NCBI RefSeq assembly: GCF_000238595.1
Contig: NZ_AGTS01000100.1
Location: 62,001-126,000, forward strand
Direction: 5' to 3'
Source: Acidovorax sp. NO-1
GTDB lineage: Bacteria; Pseudomonadota; Gammaproteobacteria; Burkholderiales; Burkholderiaceae_C
Length of the DNA: 64,000 bases
Positions 8,350 through 17,895 of the stretch are shown here, piece by piece. Each line of letters opens with the position of its first letter. Positions within the stretch are counted from its first letter, which is position 1. The position numbers were made by a program, and so were the translations under genes. Under the pieces are notes generated by a model. It was not told the DNA's origin and searched no databases. It worked only from the letters and a program-made list of their open reading frames with translations.

Positions 8350-8508
8350 GGGGTGATGCTAATGCGGCGCCAGCAGCCGCCGGGCTGGATTCTGCGAACC
8401 GGGCTGTGTAACACTTCCGGCCACCCGCGCAGTGTTGGCCCGTCGGGCCCGGCCCAGCCCCGCCAACGGCTGCACTCCCGCATCTCTCACGTCACACCAA
8501 GGAAGACC

Positions 8509-8967
8509 ATGAGCGTTTACGACAAGCTGAAAGAACTCAACATCACACTGCCCCCCGTGTCGGTGCCTGCGGCGGCCTATGTGCCCTACGTGCAGACGGG
8601 CAACCTGGTGTTCCTCTCCGGCCACATCGCCCGCAAGGATGGCAAGCCCTGGGCGGCGCAGTTTGGCCGCGACATCGGCACCGAGGAAGGCAAGCAGGCG
8701 GCGCGCGCGGTGGCCATCGACCTGATGGGCACACTGCAGGCGGCCTGCGGTGGAGATCTGAACCGCGTCAAGCGCATCGTCAAGGTCATGAGCCTGGTGA
8801 ACTCCACGGGCGACTTCACCGAGCAGCACCTGGTGACCAACGGCGCCAGCGAACTCCTCGGCCAGGTTTTTGGCGAGAAAGGCGTGCACGCCCGCAGCGC
8901 CTTCGGTGTGGCACAGATTCCGATGGGCGCCTGCGTTGAAATCGAGCTGATCGCAGAACTGGCCTGA
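8509..8967 (+). CDS. RidA-family protein (YjgF/YER057c/UK114)
   Basis: A 152-residue RidA-family protein. Relatives hydrolyse reactive enamine/imine intermediates released by PLP enzymes, or have related deaminase roles, as trimers in the cytoplasm. Visible features are the N-terminal LKELNITLPPVSVPAAAYVP, GNLVFLSGHIARKDGKP, and near residues 100-145 KVMSLVNSTGDFTEQH and ARSAFGVAQIPMGACVEIE; the Arg in ARSAFGV corresponds to the conserved substrate-carboxylate Arg. The product is longer than archetypal RidA (about 130 residues) and matches the subgroup with the VPAAAYVPYVQTGNLV start. The ATG at 8509 follows AAGGAAGA. The gene is transcribed away from comEC and ends at a strong terminator. 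Confidence 0.92.
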   Translation: MSVYDKLKELNITLPPVSVPAAAYVPYVQTGNLVFLSGHIARKDGKPWAAQFGRDIGTEEGKQAARAVAIDLMGTLQAACGGDLNRVKRIVKVMSLVNSTGDFTEQHLVTNGASELLGQVFGEKGVHARSAFGVAQIPMGACVEIELIAELA

Positions 8968-8990
8968 CCGCCATCCTGCCCACCAGGCAA

Positions 8991-9022
8991 AAACCCATGG
9001 CAGAAATGCCATGGGTTTTTTT
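8991..9022. terminator. Bidirectional intrinsic terminator
   Basis: A 12-base perfect stem (AAACCCATGGCA with TGCCATGGGTTT) around a GAAA loop is followed by a run of Ts on the plus strand and As on the other. It sits between the convergent RidA and chemotaxis-receptor genes and can serve both. Confidence 0.9.
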
Positions 9023-9046
9023 ACGGCTGGCGGCGGGCCTGCAGGG

Positions 9047-10852
9047 TCAGAAAGACTCCCAGTCGTCCTCCGACGCAGCGGTGGCTGCAGCCTTGCGGCT
9101 GGCTTGGGCGGGCAGTGCAGCGGGTTTGCCGGATGGAGCAGCACTCGCCCCAGCCACACGGGGCGTCGCTGTGGGAGATGCGGGAGCTGCGGGGCTGCTC
9201 TTTGCCGCACCCTGCGCGCTACGGGCGGTGTCCGCAGTGGGCATGTTGGGGCGCAGGGCCGCCGTGGCGCGCGCCGCACCCATGGCGGCCTGCGCGGGGC
9301 CATAGCTCGCAGCGTTCACCTTGAACATCGAAACTTCGCGTGCCAGGTGGTCGGCCTGCTCGCGCAGGCTCTGGGCCGCAGCCGCGCTTTCTTCTACCAA
9401 TGCGGCGTTCTGCTGGGTCATCTGGTCGAGGTTGCTGATGGCCTTGTTGACCTGGGAGACCCCCGCGCTCTGCTCGGACGATGCCGCCGTGATCTCGCCG
9501 ATCATGTCCGTCACGCGCTGTACCGACTGCACGATATCCGTCATGGTGGTGCCCGCGTCAGTGACCAGGCGCGAGCCGGTCTCCACCTTTTCCACCGACG
9601 CGCTGATGAGCTGCTTGATCTCCTTGGCGGCGTCTGCACTGCGCTGGGCCAGGCTGCGCACCTCGCTGGCCACCACGGCAAATCCCCGGCCCTGCTCACC
9701 GGCGCGCGCGGCTTCCACCGCCGCGTTCAAGGCCAGGATGTTCGTCTGGAACGCAATGCCGTCGATCACACCGATGATGTCCGCAATCTTCTTGCTGCTG
9801 TGGTTGATGTCCTCCATGGTGGCCACCACCTGGGTCACCACCTCGCCGCCCCGGCGCGCCACCCCCGTGGCGCCCGCCGCCAGGCTGCTGGCCTGCTGGG
9901 CGCTGCCCGCGCTCTGCTGGATGGTGCTGGTGAACTCCTCCATCGCAGCCGCCGTCTCCTGCAGGTTGCTGGACGTCTGCTCGGTGCGGGCCGACAGATC
10001 GTGGTTGCCCGTGGCAATCTCGGCGCTGGCGATGGCAATGCTGTCGGTGCTCTGGCGTACCTGGTGCACCATGCGGCCGAGGGCATTGCTCATGGCGTAA
10101 AGCGACCTCAGAAGGTCACCGAACTCATCGCCGCGCGTCACGGTCTCCTGCATGCTCAGATCACCTCCCGCAATGCGCTCGGCCAGCCCGCTGGCCTGCT
10201 CCAGGGGACGCTGGATGCTGCCAATCAGGTAATGGGCTCCCACAATGATCGCCAGCAGCAGCAGGCCCACCGCCACTGCAGCAATCTTGACGGTCAGCAT
10301 GCGCTCGGCCGCCATGGCTTTCTGGGTGTCTTCGGCGTTCTTTTGCTGCTGCTGCACGAAATCGCGCAGGGTGGTGATGTAGGCCACCACCGAAGGGTTG
10401 TACTTCTGGTTGATCAGCGTCACCGCCTGGTCCTGCTGGCCGTCGCTCTTGAGCTTGCGCGCTTCGCCGCGCAGGTCGATCATGGTCTTGCGTGCCGCCG
10501 CGATCCTGGCCATCTGCGCCTTGTCGGCGTCGGAGAGTGCCATGGATTCCAGCGACTTCTGCACCTCGCTGATCTGGGCCGACGTGGCGGCAATCACGTC
10601 CTTGAATTCCGCCTCCACGGCCGGGTCACTGCTGACAATGAGCGCCTGGGTGCGCGCCGCATTCGTCTCCGTGAGCCCTGACCAGCGCAATGCGGCCTGC
10701 ACGCGCGATTCCATTTCCTTGGCGACAGCGTCGGCCTGGACCTGGACCTTGGCAGAGCGGTACGCCGCAAAACCCACCACAGCCACCAGCATGACCACGA
10801 TCAGAATCACCGCCGCCCACAGCTTGTGGGCAATCCGGAGTTGGTTAAGCAT
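9047..10852 (-). CDS. Methyl-accepting chemotaxis protein
   Basis: A 601-residue receptor. A first transmembrane helix (about residues 11-31, [20 protein letters not shown]) is followed by a periplasmic helical sensor of about 160 residues, a second transmembrane helix (about 190-212), a HAMP domain, and a long signalling coiled coil whose hairpin tip reads [20 protein letters not shown]. The last residues are DDWESF, resembling the xWxxF pentapeptide that tethers CheR and CheB on high-abundance receptors, at the end of an Ala/Pro-rich linker. The start at 10852 is preceded by AGGAGG and gives a short basic cytoplasmic tail before the first helix. The ligand is unknown and no che genes are adjacent. 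Confidence 0.95.
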   Translation of the reverse strand: MLNQLRIAHKLWAAVILIVVMLVAVVGFAAYRSAKVQVQADAVAKEMESRVQAALRWSGLTETNAARTQALIVSSDPAVEAEFKDVIAATSAQISEVQKSLESMALSDADKAQMARIAAARKTMIDLRGEARKLKSDGQQDQAVTLINQKYNPSVVAYITTLRDFVQQQQKNAEDTQKAMAAERMLTVKIAAVAVGLLLLAIIVGAHYLIGSIQRPLEQASGLAERIAGGDLSMQETVTRGDEFGDLLRSLYAMSNALGRMVHQVRQSTDSIAIASAEIATGNHDLSARTEQTSSNLQETAAAMEEFTSTIQQSAGSAQQASSLAAGATGVARRGGEVVTQVVATMEDINHSSKKIADIIGVIDGIAFQTNILALNAAVEAARAGEQGRGFAVVASEVRSLAQRSADAAKEIKQLISASVEKVETGSRLVTDAGTTMTDIVQSVQRVTDMIGEITAASSEQSAGVSQVNKAISNLDQMTQQNAALVEESAAAAQSLREQADHLAREVSMFKVNAASYGPAQAAMGAARATAALRPNMPTADTARSAQGAAKSSPAAPASPTATPRVAGASAAPSGKPAALPAQASRKAAATAASEDDWESF

Positions 10853-11064
10853 GAAGGCCTCCTGCGATGTTGTGCTTGTATGCAAATGTTGCGCGTTTTT
10901 TCACAATTGCACAAATCGCCGTGCACCGCACGAGGGTGATCCCCAGCATGGCGGGCTCTGCAGCACCCACCCTTGCACGCTACCTGCACGTCCGTGCATC
11001 ACTGCAAAAAGGCAGTGCGCCGCAGCAGCCCGTTGCGCTGCGGCGATGGGCCTCGGCAGCGGAC

Positions 11065-13422
11065 TTATTCCACCCGCGTCACCGCGTTGGGCTTGAAGCC
11101 CAGGTCCGCGGCCTTGCCCTTGCGGCCTCGCGCGGCGCGGGCATTGTTCAGGCTGCGGATCTCCAGCGTCTCATCGCGCTGCTTGCCGCCCCGGCCGATG
11201 CCATCGAGGCGAATGCTGCGCGTGTAGGCCGCAGCGCCGGCCAGCGTGTCCTTGTCTTCCAGGTCGATCAGCATCAGCCCCCGGCCGCCGTTGGCCATGG
11301 TTTTGAGCTCGGTGATCTCGAACGTGAGGATGCGCCCGCCCGTGGAGGCGCAGGCCACGTGCGTGGCAGGTAGCACCGGCTTGCTGCCTGTACTGCCTGC
11401 GGCATGCGAAGGCACGCACACGGTTTCGCCCTCGCCCAGCGTGAGGAAGGCCTTGCCGCCCTTCTGGCGCGAGACCATGTTCTCCACCGCCGCCAAAAAG
11501 CCATAGCCGCCCGAGTTGGACAACAGCAGCGTGGCGTTGGCAGGACCCGCAAAGTAGTGCAGCAGTTGAGTGCCCGATTCCAGTTCGATCAGCGTGGTCA
11601 CCGGCTGGCCGTCACCACGCGCGCCGGGCAACAGCGACACCGCCACCGAGTACACGCGGCCGTTGCTGCCAAAGGCCAGCAGGGTATCCACCGTGCGGCA
11701 TTCAAACGTGCCGTACAGCCCGTCCCCTGCCTTGAAGGCGAAGCTGGCGGCCTCGTGGCCATGGCCCGTGCGGGCGCGCACCCAGCCTTTTTGCGAGACG
11801 ATCACCGTGACGGGCTCGTCCACCACCTTCACCTCGGCCACGGCCTTCTTCTCGGCCTGGATCAGCGTGCGGCGCGCGTCGGCAAAGGTCTTGGCGTCGG
11901 CCTCGATCTCCTTGACCATGGTGCGGCGCAGCGAGCCAGGGTTGTTCAAAATGTCTTCGAGCTTGCCCTGGCTTTCGCGCAGTTCTTTCAGTTCCTGCTC
12001 GATCTTGATGGCTTCGAGCCGCGCGAGCTGGCGCAGGCGGATTTCTAGAATGTCTTCGGCCTGCCGGTCGCTGAGGTTAAAACGCGCAATCAGCGCCGCC
12101 TTGGGCTCGTCGGCCTGACGGATGATGGCGATCACCTCGTCGATGTTAAGCAGCACGGTCTGCCGCCCTTCCAGGATGTGGATGCGGTCCAGCACCTTGT
12201 CCAGCCGGTGCTGGCTGCGGCGGGTGATGGTGGTCTGGCGGAAGGCGATCCACTCCTCCAGCATCTGGCGCAGCGACTTCTGCACGGGCTTGCCGTCCAG
12301 ACCCACCATGGTGAGGTTGATGGGCGCCGAGGTCTCCAGGCTGGTGTGCGCCAGCAGCGCGGTAATCAGCTCCTGCTGCGGGGTCTTGCCCGTCTTGGGC
12401 TCGAACACCAGGCGCACGGGGGCATCTTTGCTCGACTCGTCACGCACCACGTCAAGCACCGCCAGCATGCTGGCCTTCAGTTGCGTCTGGTCCTGGCTCA
12501 GTGCCTTTTTGCCCGCCTTCACCTTGGGGTTGGTGATTTCTTCAATCTCTTCGAGCACGCGCTGCGTGCTCACGCCGGGCGGCAGTTCGTTGACGACCAG
12601 CTGCCATTGGCCACGCGCAAGGTCCTCGATCTTCCAGCGTGCGCGCACCTTGAGGCTGCCGCGGCCCGTGCGGTAGGCGTCGGCAATGTCCCCAGGGGTG
12701 CTGATGATCTGTCCGCCGCCGGGGTAGTCCGGCCCGGGCACGATGGCCAGCAGATCCTCGGCGCTGAGCGAAGGCGTCTTGATGAGCGCAATGCAGGCGT
12801 CGGCAATCTCGCGCAGGTTGTGGCTGGGGATTTCGGTGGCCAGGCCCACCGCAATGCCACTGGCTCCGTTGAGCAGCGCAAACGGCAGGCGCGCAGGCAG
12901 CTGGCGCGGCTCGGTGGTGGAGCCGTCGTAGTTGGGCATGAAATCAACCGTGCCCTCGTCGATCTCATCCAGGAGCAGGCTGGTGATGCGCGACAGGCGC
13001 GCTTCGGTGTAGCGCATGGCGGCAGCGCCGTCGCCATCACGGCTGCCGAAGTTGCCCTGGCCGTCGATCAGTGGGTAGCGCTGGGCAAAGTCCTGCGCCA
13101 TGCGCACCAGCGCGTCGTAGGCCGACTGGTCGCCGTGGGGATGGAAGCGGCCCAGCACATCGCCCACCACGCGGGCGCTCTTGACCGGCTTGGCGGCCGT
13201 ATTGCGCGTGGGGCCGCTGTAGCCCAGGCCCATGCGGTCCATCGAATACAGAATGCGCCGCTGCACGGGCTTGAGGCCGTCGCACACATCGGGCAGCGCA
13301 CGGCCCTTGACGACCGAAAGCGCGTATTCAAGGTAGGCGCGCTGGGCGTAGCCCGCCAGGCCCAGGGAGTCGCCCCCGTCGTCGCCTGCGGTGGTGAAAT
13401 CGAGAGTGGGTTGGTCGCTCAT
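11065..13422 (-). CDS. parC: DNA topoisomerase IV subunit A
   Basis: A 785-residue ParC. With ParE it decatenates daughter chromosomes. The N-terminal breakage-reunion domain contains the catalytic tyrosine in [10 protein letters not shown] (near residue 123) and the quinolone-contact helix [19 protein letters not shown]. The residue matching the usual quinolone-interacting Ser is Gln, with Ser one place later. The C-terminal half holds beta-pinwheel blades for DNA wrapping. Its ATG overlaps the stop of the upstream transglycosylase gene by four bases (ATGA), so the two are probably translationally coupled. parE lies just beyond that gene on the same strand, completing the topoisomerase pair. 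Confidence 0.97.
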   Translation of the reverse strand: MSDQPTLDFTTAGDDGGDSLGLAGYAQRAYLEYALSVVKGRALPDVCDGLKPVQRRILYSMDRMGLGYSGPTRNTAAKPVKSARVVGDVLGRFHPHGDQSAYDALVRMAQDFAQRYPLIDGQGNFGSRDGDGAAAMRYTEARLSRITSLLLDEIDEGTVDFMPNYDGSTTEPRQLPARLPFALLNGASGIAVGLATEIPSHNLREIADACIALIKTPSLSAEDLLAIVPGPDYPGGGQIISTPGDIADAYRTGRGSLKVRARWKIEDLARGQWQLVVNELPPGVSTQRVLEEIEEITNPKVKAGKKALSQDQTQLKASMLAVLDVVRDESSKDAPVRLVFEPKTGKTPQQELITALLAHTSLETSAPINLTMVGLDGKPVQKSLRQMLEEWIAFRQTTITRRSQHRLDKVLDRIHILEGRQTVLLNIDEVIAIIRQADEPKAALIARFNLSDRQAEDILEIRLRQLARLEAIKIEQELKELRESQGKLEDILNNPGSLRRTMVKEIEADAKTFADARRTLIQAEKKAVAEVKVVDEPVTVIVSQKGWVRARTGHGHEAASFAFKAGDGLYGTFECRTVDTLLAFGSNGRVYSVAVSLLPGARGDGQPVTTLIELESGTQLLHYFAGPANATLLLSNSGGYGFLAAVENMVSRQKGGKAFLTLGEGETVCVPSHAAGSTGSKPVLPATHVACASTGGRILTFEITELKTMANGGRGLMLIDLEDKDTLAGAAAYTRSIRLDGIGRGGKQRDETLEIRSLNNARAARGRKGKAADLGFKPNAVTRVE

Positions 13423-14261
13423 TCGTTGGATACAGGTTCTGCTTGATTCACGTTCTGTGGGCCGTTTGGTGTCTGCGCCACGCGGGTGGGCGGCAGGTTG
13501 CCCCGGTTCTGCGCGCCGCCCGAAAGCTCCATGCGAACGCGGCCGGGCGCTGCGCGCTGGGCCAGCACGGGCGCTGGCGGCTTGAGCTGGGTGTACAGAC
13601 CCATCACGGTGCGCACGTAGTTCTGCGTTTCTTTGTATGCGGGTATCTGGTTGCCCGCGCGCTGCACGGCGCCTTCACCCGCGTTGTAGGCGGCAAGCGC
13701 CAGGTCGATGCGACCGGGAAACAGGTCCAGCAGGTAGCGCAGGTAGCGCGTGCCGGTAGGCACGTTCACCGCCGGGTCAGCCAGCTTTTGCTCCACGGTG
13801 CGCTTGGCATCGGCCCGCACACCAAACCGGCTGGCCGTGCTCGGCATTACCTGCATCAGGCCGACGGCACCCTTGGGCGACACCGCAGCGGCGTCAAAGC
13901 CAGATTCGGTGGCGATCACGGCCTGCAGCAGCTCGTAGTCCACGCCGTGTTGGCCAGAGGCTGCGCGCAGGTGGTGCTTTACGCGCTTGTAGTCTGGTGC
14001 GATGTCAAAAAATGCCAGCAAGCGCGCACCATTGGCAGGCAACGCGTAGGGCATGGCGGGCGCTTGCTCTGGAGCATCGCGGGTGGAGTCAAAGTCGGTG
14101 CCGCGAAAAAACAGCTGGTAGCGGGAATCCAGCTGCTCGGCCGCAAAGTGCGTCACGCCGCGCTCGTCCACATGCGCCCACAGGTCTGCATGGGCCGAAT
14201 GCTGCATAAAACATAGCAACAAACCCAATACAGACAAGCGCAGGGCACTGTTTTTATTCAT
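13419..14261 (-). CDS. Lytic transglycosylase, SLT family, secreted
   Basis: A 280-residue exported protein with a signal peptide (residues about 1-25, ending HSAHA before DLWAH). A short DUF4124-like segment ([15 protein letters not shown]) follows, then a C-terminal soluble-lytic-transglycosylase domain. The catalytic Glu lies in [20 protein letters not shown], followed by [12 protein letters not shown] and the [14 protein letters not shown] motif. Enzymes of this family cleave the glycan strand of peptidoglycan, forming 1,6-anhydromuramyl ends. The C-terminal 60 residues are Pro/Gln/Asn-rich and probably disordered. It sits between parE and parC and its stop overlaps the parC start, an unusual partner for topoisomerase genes, perhaps an ordinary shared operon. 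Confidence 0.92.
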   Translation of the reverse strand: MNKNSALRLSVLGLLLCFMQHSAHADLWAHVDERGVTHFAAEQLDSRYQLFFRGTDFDSTRDAPEQAPAMPYALPANGARLLAFFDIAPDYKRVKHHLRAASGQHGVDYELLQAVIATESGFDAAAVSPKGAVGLMQVMPSTASRFGVRADAKRTVEQKLADPAVNVPTGTRYLRYLLDLFPGRIDLALAAYNAGEGAVQRAGNQIPAYKETQNYVRTVMGLYTQLKPPAPVLAQRAAPGRVRMELSGGAQNRGNLPPTRVAQTPNGPQNVNQAEPVSNE

Positions 14262-14300
14262 ATTTTGATCACAAACACCGGGCGGAGCGCGTCGATGCGG

Positions 14301-16283
14301 TCAGATATCTATCTCGACCGCGTCGCCATGCAGCTCCATCAGCTCACGGCGGGCGGCGGCTTCGCCCTTGCCCATGAGCTTGGTGATGAGCCCCTCTGTG
14401 GCGGCAAAGTCCATGTCGCCCAGCTGCACGGGCAGCAGGCGGCGGGTGTCGGGGTTGAGCGTGGTTTCCCACAGCTGCTCGGCGTTCATCTCGCCCAGGC
14501 CCTTGAAGCGACTGATCTGGCACTTCTCGCGTGGCACGCCGTCCTTTTCGGCCTTGTCCAGGATGGCGGTCAGCTCGCCGTCGTCCAGTGCATACATCTT
14601 GGCGGCGGGCTTCTTGCCGCGCGCGGGCACATCCACACGGAACAGCGGCGGGCGCGCCACGTAGATGTGACCGGCCTCGATAAGCTTGGGAAAGTGGCGG
14701 AAGAACAGCGTCAGCAGCAGCACCTGGATGTGCGAGCCGTCCACGTCGGCATCACTCAGGATGCAGACCTTGCCGTAGCGCAGGCCGCTCAAATCCGGCG
14801 TGTCGTTGGGGCCGTGCGGGTCCACGCCAATCGCTACCGAAATGTCGTGGATTTCGTTGTTGGCAAACAGGCGGTCGCGCTCGACCTCCCAGGTGTTGAG
14901 CACCTTGCCCCGCAGCGGCAGGATGGCCTGGCTTTCCTTGTCGCGGCCCATCTTGGCGCTACCACCGGCCGAGTCGCCCTCGACCAGGAAGACCTCGTTG
15001 TGGGCGATGTCCCTGCTTTCGCAATCGGTGAGCTTGCCCGGCAGCACTGCCACGCCCGAGCCCTTGCGCTTTTCGACCTTCTGACCGGCCTTCTGGCGGG
15101 TTTGCGCGGCCTTGATGGCCAGCTCGGCGAGCTTTTTACCGTAGTCGACGTGCTGGTTCAGCCACAGTTCGAGTGACGGGCGCACAAAGCCGCTCACCAG
15201 CCGTACCGCGTCGCGCGAGTTCAAGCGTTCCTTGATCTGGCCCTGGAACTGCGGGTCGAGCACCTTGGCTGAGAGCACATAGCTGGCGCGCGCAAACACG
15301 TCCTCAGGCAGCAGCTTCACACCCTTGGGCAGCAGGCTGTGCAGTTCGATGAAGCTCTTGACGGCATTGAACAGGCCATCGCGCAGGCCACTTTCATGGG
15401 TGCCGCCCGCGCTGGTGGGAATCAGGTTGACGTAGCTCTCGCGCACGGGCTGGCCGTCTTCCGTGAAGGCCACGCACCACGATGCGCCCTCGCCTTCGGC
15501 AAAACTTTCGTTGTTGCGGTCGGCAAAACCCTCGCCTTCAAACAGCGGGATCACCGGGTCGCCGTTGAGCGTCTGCATGAGGTAATCGCGCAGGCCGCCC
15601 TTGTACTGCCAGGTTTGCGTGTCGCGGGTTTTCTCGTTCACCAGTTGCACGGTCACGCCCGGCATGAGCACGGCTTTGCTGCGCAGCAGGTGGGTGAGTT
15701 CGCCCATGGGCAGCGCGCTCGACTCGAAATACTTGGCGTCGGGCCACACGCGCACCGAGGTGCCCTGCTTGCGCTCACCCGCCTCCAGCGGGCGAGCCAC
15801 CAGGGGCTCGATCACGTCGCCAGCCGAGAACACCAGGCGCGCCGCCTTGCCTTCGCGGTAGCTCGTCGCTTCGAGCCGGGTGGCCAAAGCGTTGGTCACA
15901 CTCACGCCCACACCGTGCAGGCCGCCCGAAAAGCTGTAGGCGCCGCCCTTGCCCTTGTCGAACTTGCCGCCCGCGTGCAGGCGGGTGAACACCAGTTCGA
16001 TCACCGGGGCGTTTTCCTCGGGGTGCATGCCAAAGGGGATGCCCCGGCCGTCGTCTTCCACGCTGACCGAGCCATCGGCATGCAGCGTGACCCGGATTTT
16101 TTTTCCATAACCGGCGAGTGCTTCATCGGCCGCGTTGTCCAGCACTTCCTGGATGATGTGCAACGGGTTGTCGGTGCGCGTGTACATGCCCGGGCGTTGC
16201 TTGACGGGCTCCAGGCCCTTGAGCACGCGGATCGAGCCTTCGGAATATTCGCTGGCAGAGGCAGAAGACGGTTTGGCAGACAT
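14301..16283 (-). CDS. parE: DNA topoisomerase IV subunit B
   Basis: A 660-residue ATPase subunit of topoisomerase IV. The GHKL ATP-binding domain shows EVLDNAADEALAGYGKK (with the Asn that binds Mg-ATP), VEDDGRGIPFGMHPE and GGLHGVGVSVTNAL. The transducer is followed by the TOPRIM region EGDSAGGSAKMGRD, PLRGKVLN and SDADVDGSHIQ. Length is typical of ParE rather than GyrB of this group. The start MSAKPSSAS gives a short tail before the conserved GLEPVKQRPGMY. It is first of the parE-transglycosylase-parC set on the minus strand and diverges from the MFS transporter gene. Confidence 0.97.
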   Translation of the reverse strand: MSAKPSSASASEYSEGSIRVLKGLEPVKQRPGMYTRTDNPLHIIQEVLDNAADEALAGYGKKIRVTLHADGSVSVEDDGRGIPFGMHPEENAPVIELVFTRLHAGGKFDKGKGGAYSFSGGLHGVGVSVTNALATRLEATSYREGKAARLVFSAGDVIEPLVARPLEAGERKQGTSVRVWPDAKYFESSALPMGELTHLLRSKAVLMPGVTVQLVNEKTRDTQTWQYKGGLRDYLMQTLNGDPVIPLFEGEGFADRNNESFAEGEGASWCVAFTEDGQPVRESYVNLIPTSAGGTHESGLRDGLFNAVKSFIELHSLLPKGVKLLPEDVFARASYVLSAKVLDPQFQGQIKERLNSRDAVRLVSGFVRPSLELWLNQHVDYGKKLAELAIKAAQTRQKAGQKVEKRKGSGVAVLPGKLTDCESRDIAHNEVFLVEGDSAGGSAKMGRDKESQAILPLRGKVLNTWEVERDRLFANNEIHDISVAIGVDPHGPNDTPDLSGLRYGKVCILSDADVDGSHIQVLLLTLFFRHFPKLIEAGHIYVARPPLFRVDVPARGKKPAAKMYALDDGELTAILDKAEKDGVPREKCQISRFKGLGEMNAEQLWETTLNPDTRRLLPVQLGDMDFAATEGLITKLMGKGEAAARRELMELHGDAVEIDI

Positions 16284-16413
16284 AGCGGCGGATTGTAGTG
16301 CGGCAACGCATCAATAGCTGGATATAAAACCAGTTAACCCCTGCCCCTGTTGCCGACTGTATTGGTCCCCGGTGTATCAGCACGTTTCACACAATCTGGC
16401 TACATTCCTGCGT

Positions 16414-17631
16414 ATGCATATCAATCCTCCGAAACTGTCCATGTTCCAGGTGCTGGCCTGCGGTGCGGCCATCGTGACGCTGTCGATGGGCATCCGCCAT
16501 GGGTTCGGCCTGTGGCTGCTGCCGATCACCCAGGAGATGGGCTGGACGCGCCAGTCGTTTGCGCTGGCCATCGCCATCCAGAACCTGTCCTGGGGCCTGA
16601 TCGGCATTTTTGCGGGCATGGTGGCCGACCGGTTCGGCGCCTTCCGCGTACTGATCGGCGGGGCCGTGCTGTACGGCCTGGGCCTGGCAGGGATGGCCCT
16701 GTCACCCACGCCCACGCTGTTTGCGCTCACGGCGGGCGTACTCATCGGCGCTGCGCAGGCGGGCACCACCTATGCGGTGATCTACGGGGTGCTGGGGCGG
16801 CAGATTGCGCCGGAACGCCGGTCGTGGGCCATGGGTGTGGCGGCTGCGGCAGGGTCCTTTGGCCAGTTTCTCATGGTCCCGGTAGAAGGTTGGCTGATTG
16901 CAGGCCTGGGCTGGCAACAGGCGCTGCTGGCACTGTCGCTCATGGTGCTGCTCATTGTGCCGCTGGCCTTTGGCCTGCGCGAGCCGGGGTTCCAGGGCTC
17001 AGCGCCCGTCAAACGTGAGCAAACCATCCTGCAGGCGCTGGGCGAGGCCTTCCGCTACCCCAGTTTCAACCTGCTCATGGCGGGCTATTTTGTGTGCGGG
17101 TTTCAGGTGGTTTTCATCGGCGTGCACATGCCCAGCTACCTCAAGGACCATGGCCTGTCGCCCCAGGTGGCCAGCTATGCACTGGCTCTGATCGGGCTGT
17201 TCAACGTGCTGGGCACGTATGTGGCGGGCACGCTGGGCCAGCGCATGCCCAAGCGGTTCATCCTGGCTTTTATCTACTTTGCGCGGGCCGTCGCCATCAG
17301 CGTGTTCTTGCTGGTGCCGCTGTCGCCGCTGTCGGTGTATGTGTTCTCGGCGGTGATGGGCACGCTGTGGTTGTCCACCATTCCGCCCACCAACGCCACC
17401 GTGGCGCAGATTTTCGGCGTGCAGCATTTGTCCATGCTGGGCGGTTTTGTGTTTTTCAGCCACCAGATCGGGAGCTTCCTGGGCGTGTGGCTGGGAGGCT
17501 ATCTGTATGACGCCACCGGCAGCTACGATATCGTCTGGTACATCGCCATCGGGCTCGGAGTGTTTGCGGGCCTGGTGAACCTGCCCGTCAAGGAAAGCCC
17601 CATCCAGCGCCATGCGCCGCAACCGGCCTGA
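16414..17631 (+). CDS. MFS transporter
   Basis: A 405-residue major facilitator superfamily protein with alternating hydrophobic helices consistent with twelve membrane spans. The loop after helix 2 reads GMVADRFGAFRV, the typical GxxxDRxG signature of the family. The overall pattern (MGIRHGFGLWLLPITQEMGW at the start, IPPTNATVAQIFGV late) resembles the monocarboxylate/oxalate-formate antiporter-like group, but the substrate cannot be fixed. The ATG at 16414 was preferred over one at 16372 because it places only about ten residues before the first helix. A half copy of the family repeat lies upstream at about 16309-16330. A tiny membrane-protein gene follows. Confidence 0.9.
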   Translation: MHINPPKLSMFQVLACGAAIVTLSMGIRHGFGLWLLPITQEMGWTRQSFALAIAIQNLSWGLIGIFAGMVADRFGAFRVLIGGAVLYGLGLAGMALSPTPTLFALTAGVLIGAAQAGTTYAVIYGVLGRQIAPERRSWAMGVAAAAGSFGQFLMVPVEGWLIAGLGWQQALLALSLMVLLIVPLAFGLREPGFQGSAPVKREQTILQALGEAFRYPSFNLLMAGYFVCGFQVVFIGVHMPSYLKDHGLSPQVASYALALIGLFNVLGTYVAGTLGQRMPKRFILAFIYFARAVAISVFLLVPLSPLSVYVFSAVMGTLWLSTIPPTNATVAQIFGVQHLSMLGGFVFFSHQIGSFLGVWLGGYLYDATGSYDIVWYIAIGLGVFAGLVNLPVKESPIQRHAPQPA

Positions 17632-17661
17632 CATCGCTGCACACAGCATCCCAAGACCACC

Positions 17662-17820
17662 ATGAACCCACCATCTTCCCCATGGTCCACGTCGGCAAAG
17701 CCCGCGCTGCGCTGGCTTGGCTGGGCCGTGGCGGTGCTGGCCTGCCTTGCGGTGTTTGGCATGTACACGGTGCCAGACTTCATGGTGATGGTTGCCGACC
17801 AGGTCTGGGCATGCTTCTAA
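17662..17820 (+). CDS. Small single-span membrane protein, unknown function
   Basis: A 52-codon ORF starting at an ATG 30 bases after the transporter stop and ending TAA. The product has a Pro/Ser-rich start, one hydrophobic helix (about residues 19-36, WLGWAVAVLACLAVFGMY), and an ordered-looking tail VPDFMVMVADQVWACF. There is no strong ribosome site, only a purine-rich AAGACCACC. Coding is suggested by the composition and clean membrane topology. It may be co-transcribed with the transporter; no function can be assigned. Confidence 0.5.
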   Translation: MNPPSSPWSTSAKPALRWLGWAVAVLACLAVFGMYTVPDFMVMVADQVWACF

Positions 17821-17829
17821 GCCGCTGAA

Positions 17830-17895
17830 TTTTTAGTCTTTTTGGCCTCCAGCGCTTATCCAAAAAGCGCCTAAAGCTATCATTAACATAGCAAA
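17830..17895. repeat. Short palindromic intergenic repeat (copy 3)
   Basis: The sequence has TTTTTGGCCTCC, then AGCGCTTATCC with a matching AAGCGC arm, then AGCTATCATTAACATAGC. It ends directly against the ATG of the methyltransferase gene, so any promoter or ribosome site for that gene lies inside the repeat. Confidence 0.75.
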
